NCBI RefSeq assembly: GCF_019145205.1
Contig: NZ_JAHSTT010000001.1
Location: forward strand, 124,001-188,000
Length of the DNA: 64,000 nt
Direction of reading: 5' to 3'
Source of the DNA: Pseudomonas khavaziana
GTDB lineage: Bacteria > Pseudomonadota > Gammaproteobacteria > Pseudomonadales > Pseudomonadaceae
Below are positions 6,431 through 16,141 of this stretch, one piece after another. The first letter of the stretch is position 1. Each line of letters opens with the position of its first letter. Both the position numbers and the translations under genes were made by a program. Below the pieces are notes generated by a model. It searched no databases. It saw nothing but the letters and a program-made list of their open reading frames with translations, and was not told the DNA's origin.

Positions 6431-9193
6431 ATGCCGACAACAGCCTTCTACAAGAGCCCGGCGATGACTGATCTGTCCCGAATCCAAGGGCCTGCCAGCG
6501 TGGTGATGCCGACCCTGGAAGGCCGTTTCTACAGGCCCCCGCTACCTGACGGCTACGTGCTGCGCCCGCGCCTGTGCGAACGCCTGAATGCCGGCCTGGA
6601 CGGGCGACTGTTGCTGGTCTGCGCCCCTGCGGGGTTCGGCAAGAGTTCGTTGGCGGTGGAGTTCTGCCAGGGCCTGCCGGCCCATTGGCAAAGCCTGTGG
6701 CTGGGCCTCAGCCTCCGGGACAACGACCCCGGCCGCTTCCTGGAGCGACTGCTGGATGGCTTGCAGCGATATTTCCCACAACTGGGTGCCCAATCCCTGG
6801 GCTTGCTGAAAATGCGCCAGCGCCATCAACCCTTTGCCTTTGAAGAGTGGCTCGATGGCCTGCTCGACGAGCTGGCGGTGCACCTGTCCATGCGTTCGCC
6901 TTTACTGCTGGTGCTGGATGACTACCACCTGGCCCAGGGCCCGGTGCTGGACCGCTGCCTGCAGTTTTTCCTCAATCATTTGCCCGATGGCCTGGTGGTA
7001 CTGGTTACCAGTCGGCAGCGCCCCGACTGGCACCTGGCGCGCCTGCGCCTGTCGCGGCACTTGCTGGAACTGCATGAGCAAGACCTGCGCCTGACCCATG
7101 ACGAATCCCTGGCCGTGCTGGATGGGCACAGCAGTGCGTTGCGCGGCGAGGCGTTGGAAAACTTGATCCGCCGTAGCGAGGGTTGGGTCGCCGGCCTGCG
7201 CTTCTGGCTGCTGGCGGCCTCCGAAGCTGGCAGTGACGGCGCCTTGCCCCAGAGCCTGCACGGTGGCGAAGGGCTGATTCGCGATTATTTACTCGAAGAA
7301 GTCATCGATTGCCTGCCCGTGGAGGTGCAAGGGTTCCTCTACGACACGGCCTCCCAGGAGCGCTTTTGCAGCGAGTTGTGCGACGCAGTGCGCGAAGCCC
7401 ATGACAGCGCAGAAATCCTGCGTTATCTGCAGGCTCACCAGGTATTTCTGGTACCTCTGGATGAGCAAGGCCATTGGTACCGTTATCACCATCTGTTTTC
7501 GGACCTCCTACGTACCCGCCGCGAGAAGAGCGCGACCTTGCCGCCGGCCAGCTTGCACTTGCGCGCCTGCCGTTGGTTCAACGCCCAGGGGTTGATCGAC
7601 GAAGCGGTGGAGCAGGCGCTGCGGGCCGGTCATCTGGATGTGGCGGCGAACCTGGTGCAGAACCTGTCCGAAGAGCAGCTGTTGGCGGAGCAGAATGTCG
7701 GCATGCTGCTGCGCTGGAAGATGGACTTGCCCGACAGCCTGCTGATCAGCACACCGCGCTTGATCGTGCTGTATAGCTGGGCACTGGGGCTGGCGTGCCA
7801 ATTGGATGCGGCGCAGGAGCTGTCCAGCTACCTCAGCCGCTTCCTGCCGGCGCCATCGGCCACCGCGCAGAAATCCATGCTGGCCCAATGGCTGGCACTG
7901 AGCGGGATCATTGCCCGTGGGCGCGGGGACCGCGAGCTGACCCAGCGCTATTGCAACGAGGCGTTGGAAAGCCTGCCGCAAAAGCGCTACGGCCAGCGCC
8001 TGATGTGCCTGTCGACCCTGTCCAACCTGGCCATAGTCGATGCCGACCTGTGGCGCGCCCGGGGCCTGAACCGCGAATCCCTGGAACTGGCGCAGCGCGT
8101 CGGTAACCCACTATTTGAAGCTTTGGCTCATTACGACCGGGCCCGGGTGCTGCAGGCGCGGGGCGAGATCCTGCGCTCCCTGGACGAAGTACGCCAGGGC
8201 CTGGAGCGCCTGCACGGCCTGGCGCCCCAACGGCTGTACGCCGTGCGCGCGCGGTTGTCGCTCTATGAAGGCTACCTGCTGCTGGCGCGTTACCAACCCG
8301 AAGCCGGCCTTGTGCGCTTGCGCGCCGGCTTGGCCGAAGCCCGCGTTTGCCGGGACATCAGCGTGCTGATCGGGCATTGCGTGATCGCCAACTTCGAAGG
8401 CCGGCGCGGCGATTTTTCCAATGCCTTTGCCGAGCTGGCCGAAGCCGAGCGCTTGATGCATATCTGGGACGTGCCGCCGATCTACTATCTGGCGATGATC
8501 ACCCTGATCAAATGCGAATTGTGGCTGGCCCAGGGGCGCACTGACTTGGCCGATGCCTGGCTGACCCGGCTCGGGCAGACCTACAACGGTGAGCACGCCG
8601 CGGCCGCTCCGGAGTTTCATCCGCACCTGCCACAGCATATCGAGCTGCAACAAGCTGCCCTGGATGCCGCGCGCCATCAGCCCGACATTGCCCTGCAACG
8701 TCTCGAAAGACTGGCGCAACAGGCCCATGACAGTGGGCGCCAGATGATTGCCCTGATGGCCCTGACCCAGCAGGCACAGCTCCTGCTGGAGTGTGGTCAG
8801 GAGGCCAAGGCCAGGACGGTATTGGCTCGCGCACTTGAAGCTGGTGCGGGCGGCGCGCTACAGCCGTTTCAGCGGTTGCTGGAAGGTTACCCGGACTGGA
8901 TGCGCGAGCAGTTGGGCAAGGAACCCCATGGCCTGCTGAACCAGAGCTTGCTGGCGCTGCTGCCTCAAGCCCGTGTGGTCGAGGCCTCGCCTCATCAAGA
9001 AACACTGAGCACGCGGGAACTGGCGGTGCTGCAACTGATTGCCCAAGGCTGTTCAAACCAGGAAATCAGCAACCAGCTGTTTATCTCCCTGCACACGGTG
9101 AAGACCCACGCCAGCCATATCAACAGCAAGCTCGGCGTGGAGCGTCGAACCCAGGCGGTGGCGCGAGCCAAGTCCATGGGTTTGCTGGCCTGA
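6431..9193 (+). CDS. MalT/AlkS-like LuxR-family transcriptional regulator
   Basis: A large signal-transducing ATPase regulator (about 920 aa). Near the N-terminus is a Walker A loop, APAGFGKSS, followed by a Walker B-like LLLVLDDYH. A long helical TPR-like middle follows, then a C-terminal LuxR helix-turn-helix (LSTRELAVLQLIAQGCSNQEI..TVKTHASHI..LGV). This is the architecture of MalT and of AlkS, the alkane-responsive activator. It probably controls the adjacent acyl-CoA ligase and DUF1302/DUF1329 genes in response to a fatty-acid-derived inducer; this is inferred from context. The start is uncertain: ATG 6431 or ATG 6464, neither with a strong Shine-Dalgarno. Longer versions run into the REPIN and are unlikely. 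Confidence 0.85.
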   Translation: MPTTAFYKSPAMTDLSRIQGPASVVMPTLEGRFYRPPLPDGYVLRPRLCERLNAGLDGRLLLVCAPAGFGKSSLAVEFCQGLPAHWQSLWLGLSLRDNDPGRFLERLLDGLQRYFPQLGAQSLGLLKMRQRHQPFAFEEWLDGLLDELAVHLSMRSPLLLVLDDYHLAQGPVLDRCLQFFLNHLPDGLVVLVTSRQRPDWHLARLRLSRHLLELHEQDLRLTHDESLAVLDGHSSALRGEALENLIRRSEGWVAGLRFWLLAASEAGSDGALPQSLHGGEGLIRDYLLEEVIDCLPVEVQGFLYDTASQERFCSELCDAVREAHDSAEILRYLQAHQVFLVPLDEQGHWYRYHHLFSDLLRTRREKSATLPPASLHLRACRWFNAQGLIDEAVEQALRAGHLDVAANLVQNLSEEQLLAEQNVGMLLRWKMDLPDSLLISTPRLIVLYSWALGLACQLDAAQELSSYLSRFLPAPSATAQKSMLAQWLALSGIIARGRGDRELTQRYCNEALESLPQKRYGQRLMCLSTLSNLAIVDADLWRARGLNRESLELAQRVGNPLFEALAHYDRARVLQARGEILRSLDEVRQGLERLHGLAPQRLYAVRARLSLYEGYLLLARYQPEAGLVRLRAGLAEARVCRDISVLIGHCVIANFEGRRGDFSNAFAELAEAERLMHIWDVPPIYYLAMITLIKCELWLAQGRTDLADAWLTRLGQTYNGEHAAAAPEFHPHLPQHIELQQAALDAARHQPDIALQRLERLAQQAHDSGRQMIALMALTQQAQLLLECGQEAKARTVLARALEAGAGGALQPFQRLLEGYPDWMREQLGKEPHGLLNQSLLALLPQARVVEASPHQETLSTRELAVLQLIAQGCSNQEISNQLFISLHTVKTHASHINSKLGVERRTQAVARAKSMGLLA

Positions 9194-9205
9194 GTGCATC
9201 GCCGT

Positions 9206-9763
9206 TTATTGCGCAGCAGGGCAGCCTTTGAGTGATGTGTCGACCGTCTGATTGACCAACGCCGCGAAACGCTTGAGGTTGTTCTGGTGCGCCAACACCA
9301 GCTCGTCGATGCTCGGCCCTGCAGGTGACTGCAAGGTGCTGCGGCAGGTCAAGGCCGGGCGATCGCCGTTGACCTGCCGCAGGCGCCAGCGCACGTCGAG
9401 CAACGCGTACTGCCCGGGAACCGAGTCAAAACGCTGTACTTCAACGCGCAAAGCCACAGCCTGCTGCGGATTGCTGTTGGCCAACTGATCCACCAACGCG
9501 CTCCTCAGTTCGTCGGCGAGGCTGGCAGCCCACCACTGGGTTTCAAGAATCGCCAACCCACTGTCGCCCTGGCGCACCACTATCTGGGCGCGGTCAACCT
9601 GGGGCGGCACACTGATGCTGTCAATGCGCACGCCGCCGGCATCCGCTCGTGAGCTGTTGCTCCAGTGCGCCGGGGTCAGGGTGTGGAAGGCAATGGGTTC
9701 ACTGCGACACGCTGCGAGCAGCAGCAGGGAGGTCAGCAGCGTGATCTTCAACGGCAGCGTCAT
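9206..9763 (-). CDS. pqiC: PqiC-like outer-membrane lipoprotein
   Basis: A 185-aa lipoprotein of the PqiC/ABC-auxiliary family (DUF330). The signal peptide ends in the lipobox LLAAC (Cys near residue 19). In E. coli, PqiC sits in the outer membrane and completes the PqiABC inter-membrane lipid bridge. The ATG at 9763 is chosen because GGAG lies six bases upstream; an ATG at 9781 that overlaps the pqiB stop has no such site. Last gene of the minus-strand pqi operon. Confidence 0.85.
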   Translation of the reverse strand: MTLPLKITLLTSLLLLAACRSEPIAFHTLTPAHWSNSSRADAGGVRIDSISVPPQVDRAQIVVRQGDSGLAILETQWWAASLADELRSALVDQLANSNPQQAVALRVEVQRFDSVPGQYALLDVRWRLRQVNGDRPALTCRSTLQSPAGPSIDELVLAHQNNLKRFAALVNQTVDTSLKGCPAAQ

Positions 9764-9777
9764 GGCGGCTCCAATGG

Positions 9778-11427
9778 TCATTTGCGCGGTGGTCCTTGCA
9801 GGTCGGTCGGCGCGGCGTTATCGGGACGACCGCGAATCAGCGACTCCGGATGCCGGCCAAGGTAATCCGAGAGTTCGCGCAAAGAGCGCGACATCCGCCC
9901 CAGTTCATCCAGGGTCTGGGTCAGTTGTTCACGCTGCGGCGAGTCTTCGGCCAGGGTAGAGCTGGCTGATTGGAGGGTCTTGCTCACGTCGGCCAGTGTC
10001 GTCTGAACACCCGGCAGCGTCTTGGCGTTGAATTGCGCCAGCCCCTTGCGCAGTTCGACCAGGCTGGCGTCGAGGTTGCCGGCGATGCGCTCGACAGGCA
10101 GTTGGCTGAGCTTGTTGACGATGCCTTCGAGCTTCTCCTGCAACTGTTCGAGGTTGCCGGGGATCGTGGGAATGCCAACCGGACGTTGGTTGGGGTCAAA
10201 GGCGACTTTCTCGGCTTTGGGGTAGAAGTCCAGGGCAATGTACAACTGGCCGGTCAGCAAGTTACCGCTGCGAGCCTGGGCGCGCAGGCCGTTTTCGATG
10301 AAGCTGCCGATCAGGCGCACGCCGGCCGCCTCATCGTCAGGGTTATTGTTCATGGCCTTGAGCAGTTTGGTGTGGGCTTCGCCGAGCAGTTGCGGATAGA
10401 TCACGATGCCGACATTCACCGGGAAGCTGCGTTTCTTCGTATCGAAATCCAGGTTGATCGACACCACTTTACCGAACTCGACGCCGAGGAACTCCACCGG
10501 CGCGCCGACTTTCAACCCGCGCAGAGCCTGGTCAAAGCGCAGGACCATGTATTGCCCCTTGCCATTGGGCGGGGCGAGGGCGCTTTGCTGGTCTTCGAAC
10601 AATTCAAAACCGCGGTTTTCCTCGGCTGGCTTGTCGTTGGGGTTGTAGGGTGGGGCCTGGAAGGAGATCCCGCCCATCAACATGGACGACACGGATTCGG
10701 TCTTCAACGCAAAGCCATTGGCGCCGACGCTCAAATCGATACCGCTGGCATTCCAGAAGCGGGTGTTCTCGGTGACATACAGGTCATTGGGCGCATGCAC
10801 GAAAATTTCGATATTCACGCCCTTGCCTTCGCTGTCCAGCTCATAGGCCACCACCTGGCCCACGGGGATTTTGCGGTAATAGACCGGGGAGCCGATATCC
10901 AGCGACCCCAGGCCCTGGGTATGCAGGGTAAAGCGCTTGCCTGGCTCGCCGTAGGTGATGGGCGGCGGATTTTCCAGACCCGTGAACTGTTTGGCGCGGG
11001 TCTCGGATTGGCCGATGTCTGCGCCGATGTAGTCGCCGGACAATAACGTGTCGATGCCCGACACGCCGCCCGCGCCAATGCGCGGGCGCACCACCCAGAA
11101 TTTGGAATCTTCGCGTGTGAAGCTTTCGGCCTGTTTGACCAGCTCGACGGTGGCGTTGACGCTTTTCTGGTCATCGCTCAGGGCCACGGCGGTTACCTGG
11201 CCGATCACCACGTTGCGGTATTTGACCTCGGTTTTGTTGGCAACCAGCCCGCTGCCGGTCTTGAAATTGAGGACGATGGTCGGCCCTTGTTGCATGACGC
11301 TGTGAATCACCAGCGAGATCCCCACCAGCACGGCGACAATCGGCACGATCCAGACCAGCGAGACACTGAAGCGACGCGTCTTGATCGCAGGTTGCCCCGC
11401 AGGGGTATCAGCCTTGGATGAGCTCAT
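9778..11427 (-). CDS. pqiB: PqiB, MCE-domain lipid-transport protein
   Basis: A 549-aa inner-membrane-anchored MCE protein. One transmembrane helix (about residues 24-46, VSLVWIVPIVAVLVGISLVI) is followed by successive MCE domains in the periplasm, with recognisable blocks at about 49-145, 160-250 and 285-390, and then a helical C-terminal segment rich in Leu heptads that would line the needle-like channel seen in E. coli PqiB. It carries lipids between inner and outer membranes. The start overlaps the upstream pqiA-type gene by 20 bases and the stop nearly touches pqiC, so the operon is tightly coupled. Confidence 0.9.
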   Translation of the reverse strand: MSSSKADTPAGQPAIKTRRFSVSLVWIVPIVAVLVGISLVIHSVMQQGPTIVLNFKTGSGLVANKTEVKYRNVVIGQVTAVALSDDQKSVNATVELVKQAESFTREDSKFWVVRPRIGAGGVSGIDTLLSGDYIGADIGQSETRAKQFTGLENPPPITYGEPGKRFTLHTQGLGSLDIGSPVYYRKIPVGQVVAYELDSEGKGVNIEIFVHAPNDLYVTENTRFWNASGIDLSVGANGFALKTESVSSMLMGGISFQAPPYNPNDKPAEENRGFELFEDQQSALAPPNGKGQYMVLRFDQALRGLKVGAPVEFLGVEFGKVVSINLDFDTKKRSFPVNVGIVIYPQLLGEAHTKLLKAMNNNPDDEAAGVRLIGSFIENGLRAQARSGNLLTGQLYIALDFYPKAEKVAFDPNQRPVGIPTIPGNLEQLQEKLEGIVNKLSQLPVERIAGNLDASLVELRKGLAQFNAKTLPGVQTTLADVSKTLQSASSTLAEDSPQREQLTQTLDELGRMSRSLRELSDYLGRHPESLIRGRPDNAAPTDLQGPPRK

Positions 11428-12052
11428 CCGAGGTCTCCTCGTTATGTGGATTTTCCCAGATTAGCCGGGGATCAAAACTCATGGCCGCGAGCATCGTAAA
11501 CACGACCACCAGGCCAAAAAACAGAATGCCCAGGCGCGGTTCTATCGTGCCCAGGGCTTGAAACTTCACCAGCGCGGCCACCAGGGCGACCACGATCACA
11601 TCGAGCATCGACCAATAGCCGATCAGTTCGATAAACCGAAACAGCTTCGAGCGTTCCTTGCGCGCCCATTGGCTATTGCGCTGCACGGTGACCAGCAGCA
11701 GCCCCAGCGACAAGAACTTGATGCCCGGCACCGCGATGCTGGCGATGAAAATGATCAGGGCAATGTCCCAGGCGCCATGCTGCCAGAATTCCAGCACACC
11801 GCTCATGATGGTGCTGTCTGCCCCCGAGCCGAGCATGGTGGTGTTCATCACCGGCAGTAAATTGGCCGGTACATAAAAGGCGAGGGCGGTGAGCATATAG
11901 GCCCAGGTTCGGGTCAGGGACTGAACCTTGCGCCGGTGCAGGGGCGCGCCGCAGCGGTCGCACTCGGTGGGCTCTTGAAGCATGTCGCAGGCCTGGCCGC
12001 AGGTGTGGCACAGGCACAGGTTGAGCTCGCGGGCAGTGGGCGGTGAATTCAT
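11408..12052 (-). CDS. pqiA: PqiA-domain membrane protein (second half)
   Basis: A 214-aa PqiA-family inner-membrane protein. The N-terminus holds paired cysteines (CLCHTCGQAC..CDRCGAPL) resembling a zinc ribbon, followed by four hydrophobic segments. E. coli PqiA is one chain of about 417 aa with two such domains; here the two domains are separate genes. The start ATG at 12052 overlaps the upstream stop codon (ATGA), so translation is coupled and the pair probably works as one unit with PqiB. Confidence 0.88.
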   Translation of the reverse strand: MNSPPTARELNLCLCHTCGQACDMLQEPTECDRCGAPLHRRKVQSLTRTWAYMLTALAFYVPANLLPVMNTTMLGSGADSTIMSGVLEFWQHGAWDIALIIFIASIAVPGIKFLSLGLLLVTVQRNSQWARKERSKLFRFIELIGYWSMLDVIVVALVAALVKFQALGTIEPRLGILFFGLVVVFTMLAAMSFDPRLIWENPHNEETSDELIQG

Positions 12053-12642
12053 ACGGTGTCCCACAGGTCGCGCACATCGCGCCCGGCAATGCGGATCAGC
12101 AACAGGCTGAGGGCGGCCAGGGCAAACAGGCCGGTGCCGGGAATCACATCCAGCATACCGGCCAGCTTGAACACCGCGACCATCGCGCCCAGCAGGCAGA
12201 CTTCCAGCATGCTCCAGGGTCTGAGGGCTTCCAGCCAGCGCATGCACAGCTTGAACGCCGGCGAGCGCCGGCCGGCCAGGGCGAAGCTCAATACCCAGAT
12301 CAGCAACAGCAGTTGAAACACCGGCGCGATGATGATGGAAATCGCCGCCACCAACGCAATAAACGTGATCGGCCCCAGGCTCAACGCCACCACCGAATCC
12401 CAGAGCGTCGCGCTGTTTTTCAAGCCCTGCAGACTGATGCTCATCACCGGGTAAAAGTTGGCGAAAGTCCACAACACCGCTGCGGTTACCGTCAGGGCCA
12501 GGCGTTGTTGCACCGTCAGGCCGTTATGGCGCTGCAGTACGCCCGCGCAGCGTACGCACAGGGCGGTTTGATGTTTGGCGAGCGTGACTTTTTCGTACAC
12601 GCAGTCGCAGTGTTCGCAGATGACCTGTTGTTGATTCGCCAT
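12049..12642 (-). CDS. pqiA: PqiA-domain membrane protein (first half)
   Basis: A 197-aa PqiA-family protein with a cysteine pair near the N-terminus (CEHCDCVY) and a second pair (CVRCAGVL) before four transmembrane helices. First gene of the minus-strand pqi operon. GGAG lies eight bases before the ATG. It is the N-terminal equivalent of E. coli PqiA. In E. coli the locus is induced by paraquat and SoxRS; no SoxR box was identified here. Confidence 0.88.
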   Translation of the reverse strand: MANQQQVICEHCDCVYEKVTLAKHQTALCVRCAGVLQRHNGLTVQQRLALTVTAAVLWTFANFYPVMSISLQGLKNSATLWDSVVALSLGPITFIALVAAISIIIAPVFQLLLLIWVLSFALAGRRSPAFKLCMRWLEALRPWSMLEVCLLGAMVAVFKLAGMLDVIPGTGLFALAALSLLLIRIAGRDVRDLWDTV

Positions 12643-12807
12643 ACGTCTTGCTCCAAACGCGACACGCTGCGGTCCTGGCTGTTGCTGGGTTCGATGGCGC
12701 TTGAGTAGCTTAGCATCTGATGCAACGCAAATTCGATGCCTTCCAGATCTGGGGCAAGGTCAACCATACTGTGTCTGGAATGCCATAGAGCTTGCAGGAA
12801 CACCCCC

Positions 12808-13452
12808 ATGCACAACCAGAAAAGCCCGTTGATCCGCGAAACTTTCCCCGTCGGCCCGTTGCAGTGCAACTGCACCATCATCGGTGACCCGATCAGCAAA
12901 AAAGCCATTGTGGTCGACCCGGGCGGCAACCCTGAGTTGATCCTGGCGCGTCTAGATGCCCTGGGCCTCCAGGTGGTGAGCATTATCCACACCCATGCCC
13001 ATCTGGATCACTTCCTGGCCTCCGGGCAGTTGAAGGAGAAGACCGGCGCGACGCTGCACCTGCATAAAGAAGATCAATTCCTCTGGGATAACCTGGAAAT
13101 GCAGTGCCAGATGTTTCGCGTGCCCTATGTCCCGGTGCCGTCGCCGGACCGCTGGCTGGAAGATGACGAGGAACTGGCCTGCGGTTGTGGCGTGGCTTTG
13201 CACACACCAGGGCACACGCCGGGTTCGATGAGTTTCTGGTTTGCCGATGCCAAGTTGCTGATTGCCGGTGACACCTTGTTCCGGCGCGGCGTGGGGCGCA
13301 CCGATTTATGGGGCGGCGACCAGGCGACAATCGTGCGTTCGATCAAGCAGCGCCTGTATACGCTGGACGAAGGCGCGACGGTGGTCACCGGTCATGGGCC
13401 GGACACCTGCCTGGGCGACGAGATGCGGGAAAATCCCTTCGTGCGCGCTTGA
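12808..13452 (+). CDS. MBL-fold hydrolase, GloB/YcbL-like
   Basis: A 214-aa metallo-beta-lactamase-fold protein. The zinc motif THAHLDH, the later metal ligand in LHTPGHTPGS, an Asp in IAGDTLF and the last His in VTGHGPDT are all present, so the active site looks intact. The GRTDLWGG signature is shared with YcbL-type type II glyoxalases, so hydrolysis of S-lactoylglutathione or a related thioester is the best guess. The ATG at 12808 follows CAGGAA. It is divergent from pqiA and shares the 165-base promoter gap at 12643-12807. Confidence 0.85.
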   Translation: MHNQKSPLIRETFPVGPLQCNCTIIGDPISKKAIVVDPGGNPELILARLDALGLQVVSIIHTHAHLDHFLASGQLKEKTGATLHLHKEDQFLWDNLEMQCQMFRVPYVPVPSPDRWLEDDEELACGCGVALHTPGHTPGSMSFWFADAKLLIAGDTLFRRGVGRTDLWGGDQATIVRSIKQRLYTLDEGATVVTGHGPDTCLGDEMRENPFVRA

Positions 13453-13665
13453 TGGTCGATGAGTCTGACAAGCGCTGCAGTAAAAACCCAGGTCGTTTTC
13501 TGCCTGCATCTGCTACGGTTCCTGTAGCGGTGACATTGGCTAAACTTTTGTTACAGCATGGGCGGCGACCACGGAATTTTTACCGCTGGTCGTGTTCCAA
13601 ACTCGGCACAGGTCCATTGCCAATGTCCTCTGCATCTCAGAATGCAAAAGTAGGAGCTTCCCTTC

Positions 13666-14439
13666 ATGTTTACTCCGCGTCGTCTGCTTGTTGTCGCTAC
13701 TGCCGTAGCCCTGTTGTCTGGCTGCGCTTCACCTAATCCATATGACGGCAGCCAGGGACAGGCCAGCAATGGTTCCGAAAGCGGTATGAGCAAGACCGCC
13801 AAGTACGGAGGCCTGGGTGCGCTGGCCGGCGCGTTGGCTGGTGCGGCCATCGACCATAACAACCGTGGCAAGGGCGCGCTGATTGGCGCAGTCGTCGCGG
13901 GTGCCGGTGCCGCTGGTTATGGCTACTACGCCGACCAGCAGGAGAAAAAGCTGCGCGAAAGCATGGCCAACACCGGGGTCGAAGTGCAGCGCCAGGGCGA
14001 CCAGATCAAGCTGATCATGCCGGGCAACATTACCTTCGCCACCAACTCGGACGCTATCTCCAGCAGCTTCTACCAGCCGCTGAACAACCTGGCGAACTCC
14101 CTCAAGCAGTTCAACCAGAACACCATCCAGATCGTCGGCTACACCGATAGCACCGGCAGCCGCCAGTTGAACATGGACCTGTCACAGCGTCGTGCCCAGA
14201 GCGTGGCCAACTACCTGACTTCCCAGGGTGTCAGCGCTGCCAACCTGAGCGCCCGCGGTGCCGGCCCGGATAACCCGATTGCCAGCAACTCCGACGTGAA
14301 TGGCCGTGCCCAGAACCGTCGCGTAGAGGTCAACCTCGGCCCTATCCCCGGCCAGCAGTACGGTCAGCCGGGCCAGCAACAGCAGGTGCCACAGCAGAAC
14401 AACCAGTTCCAGGGCAATCCATACCAGCAGTACCAATAA
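13666..14439 (+). CDS. OmpA-family lipoprotein (YiaD-like)
   Basis: A 257-aa outer-membrane lipoprotein. The signal peptide has lipobox LLSGC (Cys about residue 23). A glycine-zipper stretch (about residues 45-90, GGLGALAGALAGAAI..GAVVAGAGAAGYGYY) precedes a C-terminal OmpA peptidoglycan-binding domain with the NRRVEV signature, where conserved Asp/Arg residues hold diaminopimelate. The last 30 residues are Gln/Asn-rich. It likely ties the outer membrane to peptidoglycan. It ends at a strong bidirectional terminator. Confidence 0.9.
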   Translation: MFTPRRLLVVATAVALLSGCASPNPYDGSQGQASNGSESGMSKTAKYGGLGALAGALAGAAIDHNNRGKGALIGAVVAGAGAAGYGYYADQQEKKLRESMANTGVEVQRQGDQIKLIMPGNITFATNSDAISSSFYQPLNNLANSLKQFNQNTIQIVGYTDSTGSRQLNMDLSQRRAQSVANYLTSQGVSAANLSARGAGPDNPIASNSDVNGRAQNRRVEVNLGPIPGQQYGQPGQQQQVPQQNNQFQGNPYQQYQ

Positions 14440-14452
14440 ACCCTGCTCACTA

Positions 14453-14491
14453 AAAAGGGCGCCGTGCAGTCAATGCACGGCGCCCTTTTTT
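14453..14491. terminator. Bidirectional intrinsic terminator
   Basis: A-tract, then the perfect stem GGGCGCCGTGCA / TGCACGGCGCCC with a GTCAA loop, then a T-tract. The A and T runs on both sides let it act for the OmpA-family gene (plus) and for the convergent BON-protein operon (minus). Confidence 0.85.
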
Positions 14492-14504
14492 GTGGCCCTC
14501 TACA

Positions 14505-15769
<1,265 letters not shown>

Positions 15770-16141
15770 TCAGCTGTCGAAGGCATTCTTGAGCCAGTTC
15801 AAATCAGCGGGACCCGACGGTGTGCTTTCCATGGCTACCACATCGAAACGGCAGGGGCTGTCAGCCCAGCGATGCTCTTTTTGCAGGAAGAACTGCGCAG
15901 CGAGTATCAGCTTCTGACGCTTGCGCCCGTCGATACTGGCGAGCGCGCCACCCCATTGTGCGTGTTTTCTATAGCGGACTTCGACAAATACTACTGTATC
16001 GCCGTCAAGCATGACCAGATCAAGCTCGCCGCGTTTACACAACCAGTTTTGCGCCAAAAGGCGCAGACCCTGTTGTTGCAGGTATTTCAGTGCCTGGCGT
16101 TCGGCATCCTTGCCGCTTTGTGCGCTGGACCGCTCGGGCAT
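15770..16141 (-). CDS. yraN: YraN family (UPF0102) nuclease-like protein
   Basis: A 123-aa UPF0102 protein with the predicted endonuclease-like core GELDLVMLDGDTVVFVEVRYR, in which Glu/Asp/Glu-Val-Arg matches the PD-(D/E)xK-type arrangement. The biochemical role is unproven. The start at 16141 overlaps the lpoA stop (TGATG), so it is translationally coupled to lpoA. The frame stays open further upstream inside lpoA, but that part is antisense-like shadow. Confidence 0.85.
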   Translation of the reverse strand: MPERSSAQSGKDAERQALKYLQQQGLRLLAQNWLCKRGELDLVMLDGDTVVFVEVRYRKHAQWGGALASIDGRKRQKLILAAQFFLQKEHRWADSPCRFDVVAMESTPSGPADLNWLKNAFDS

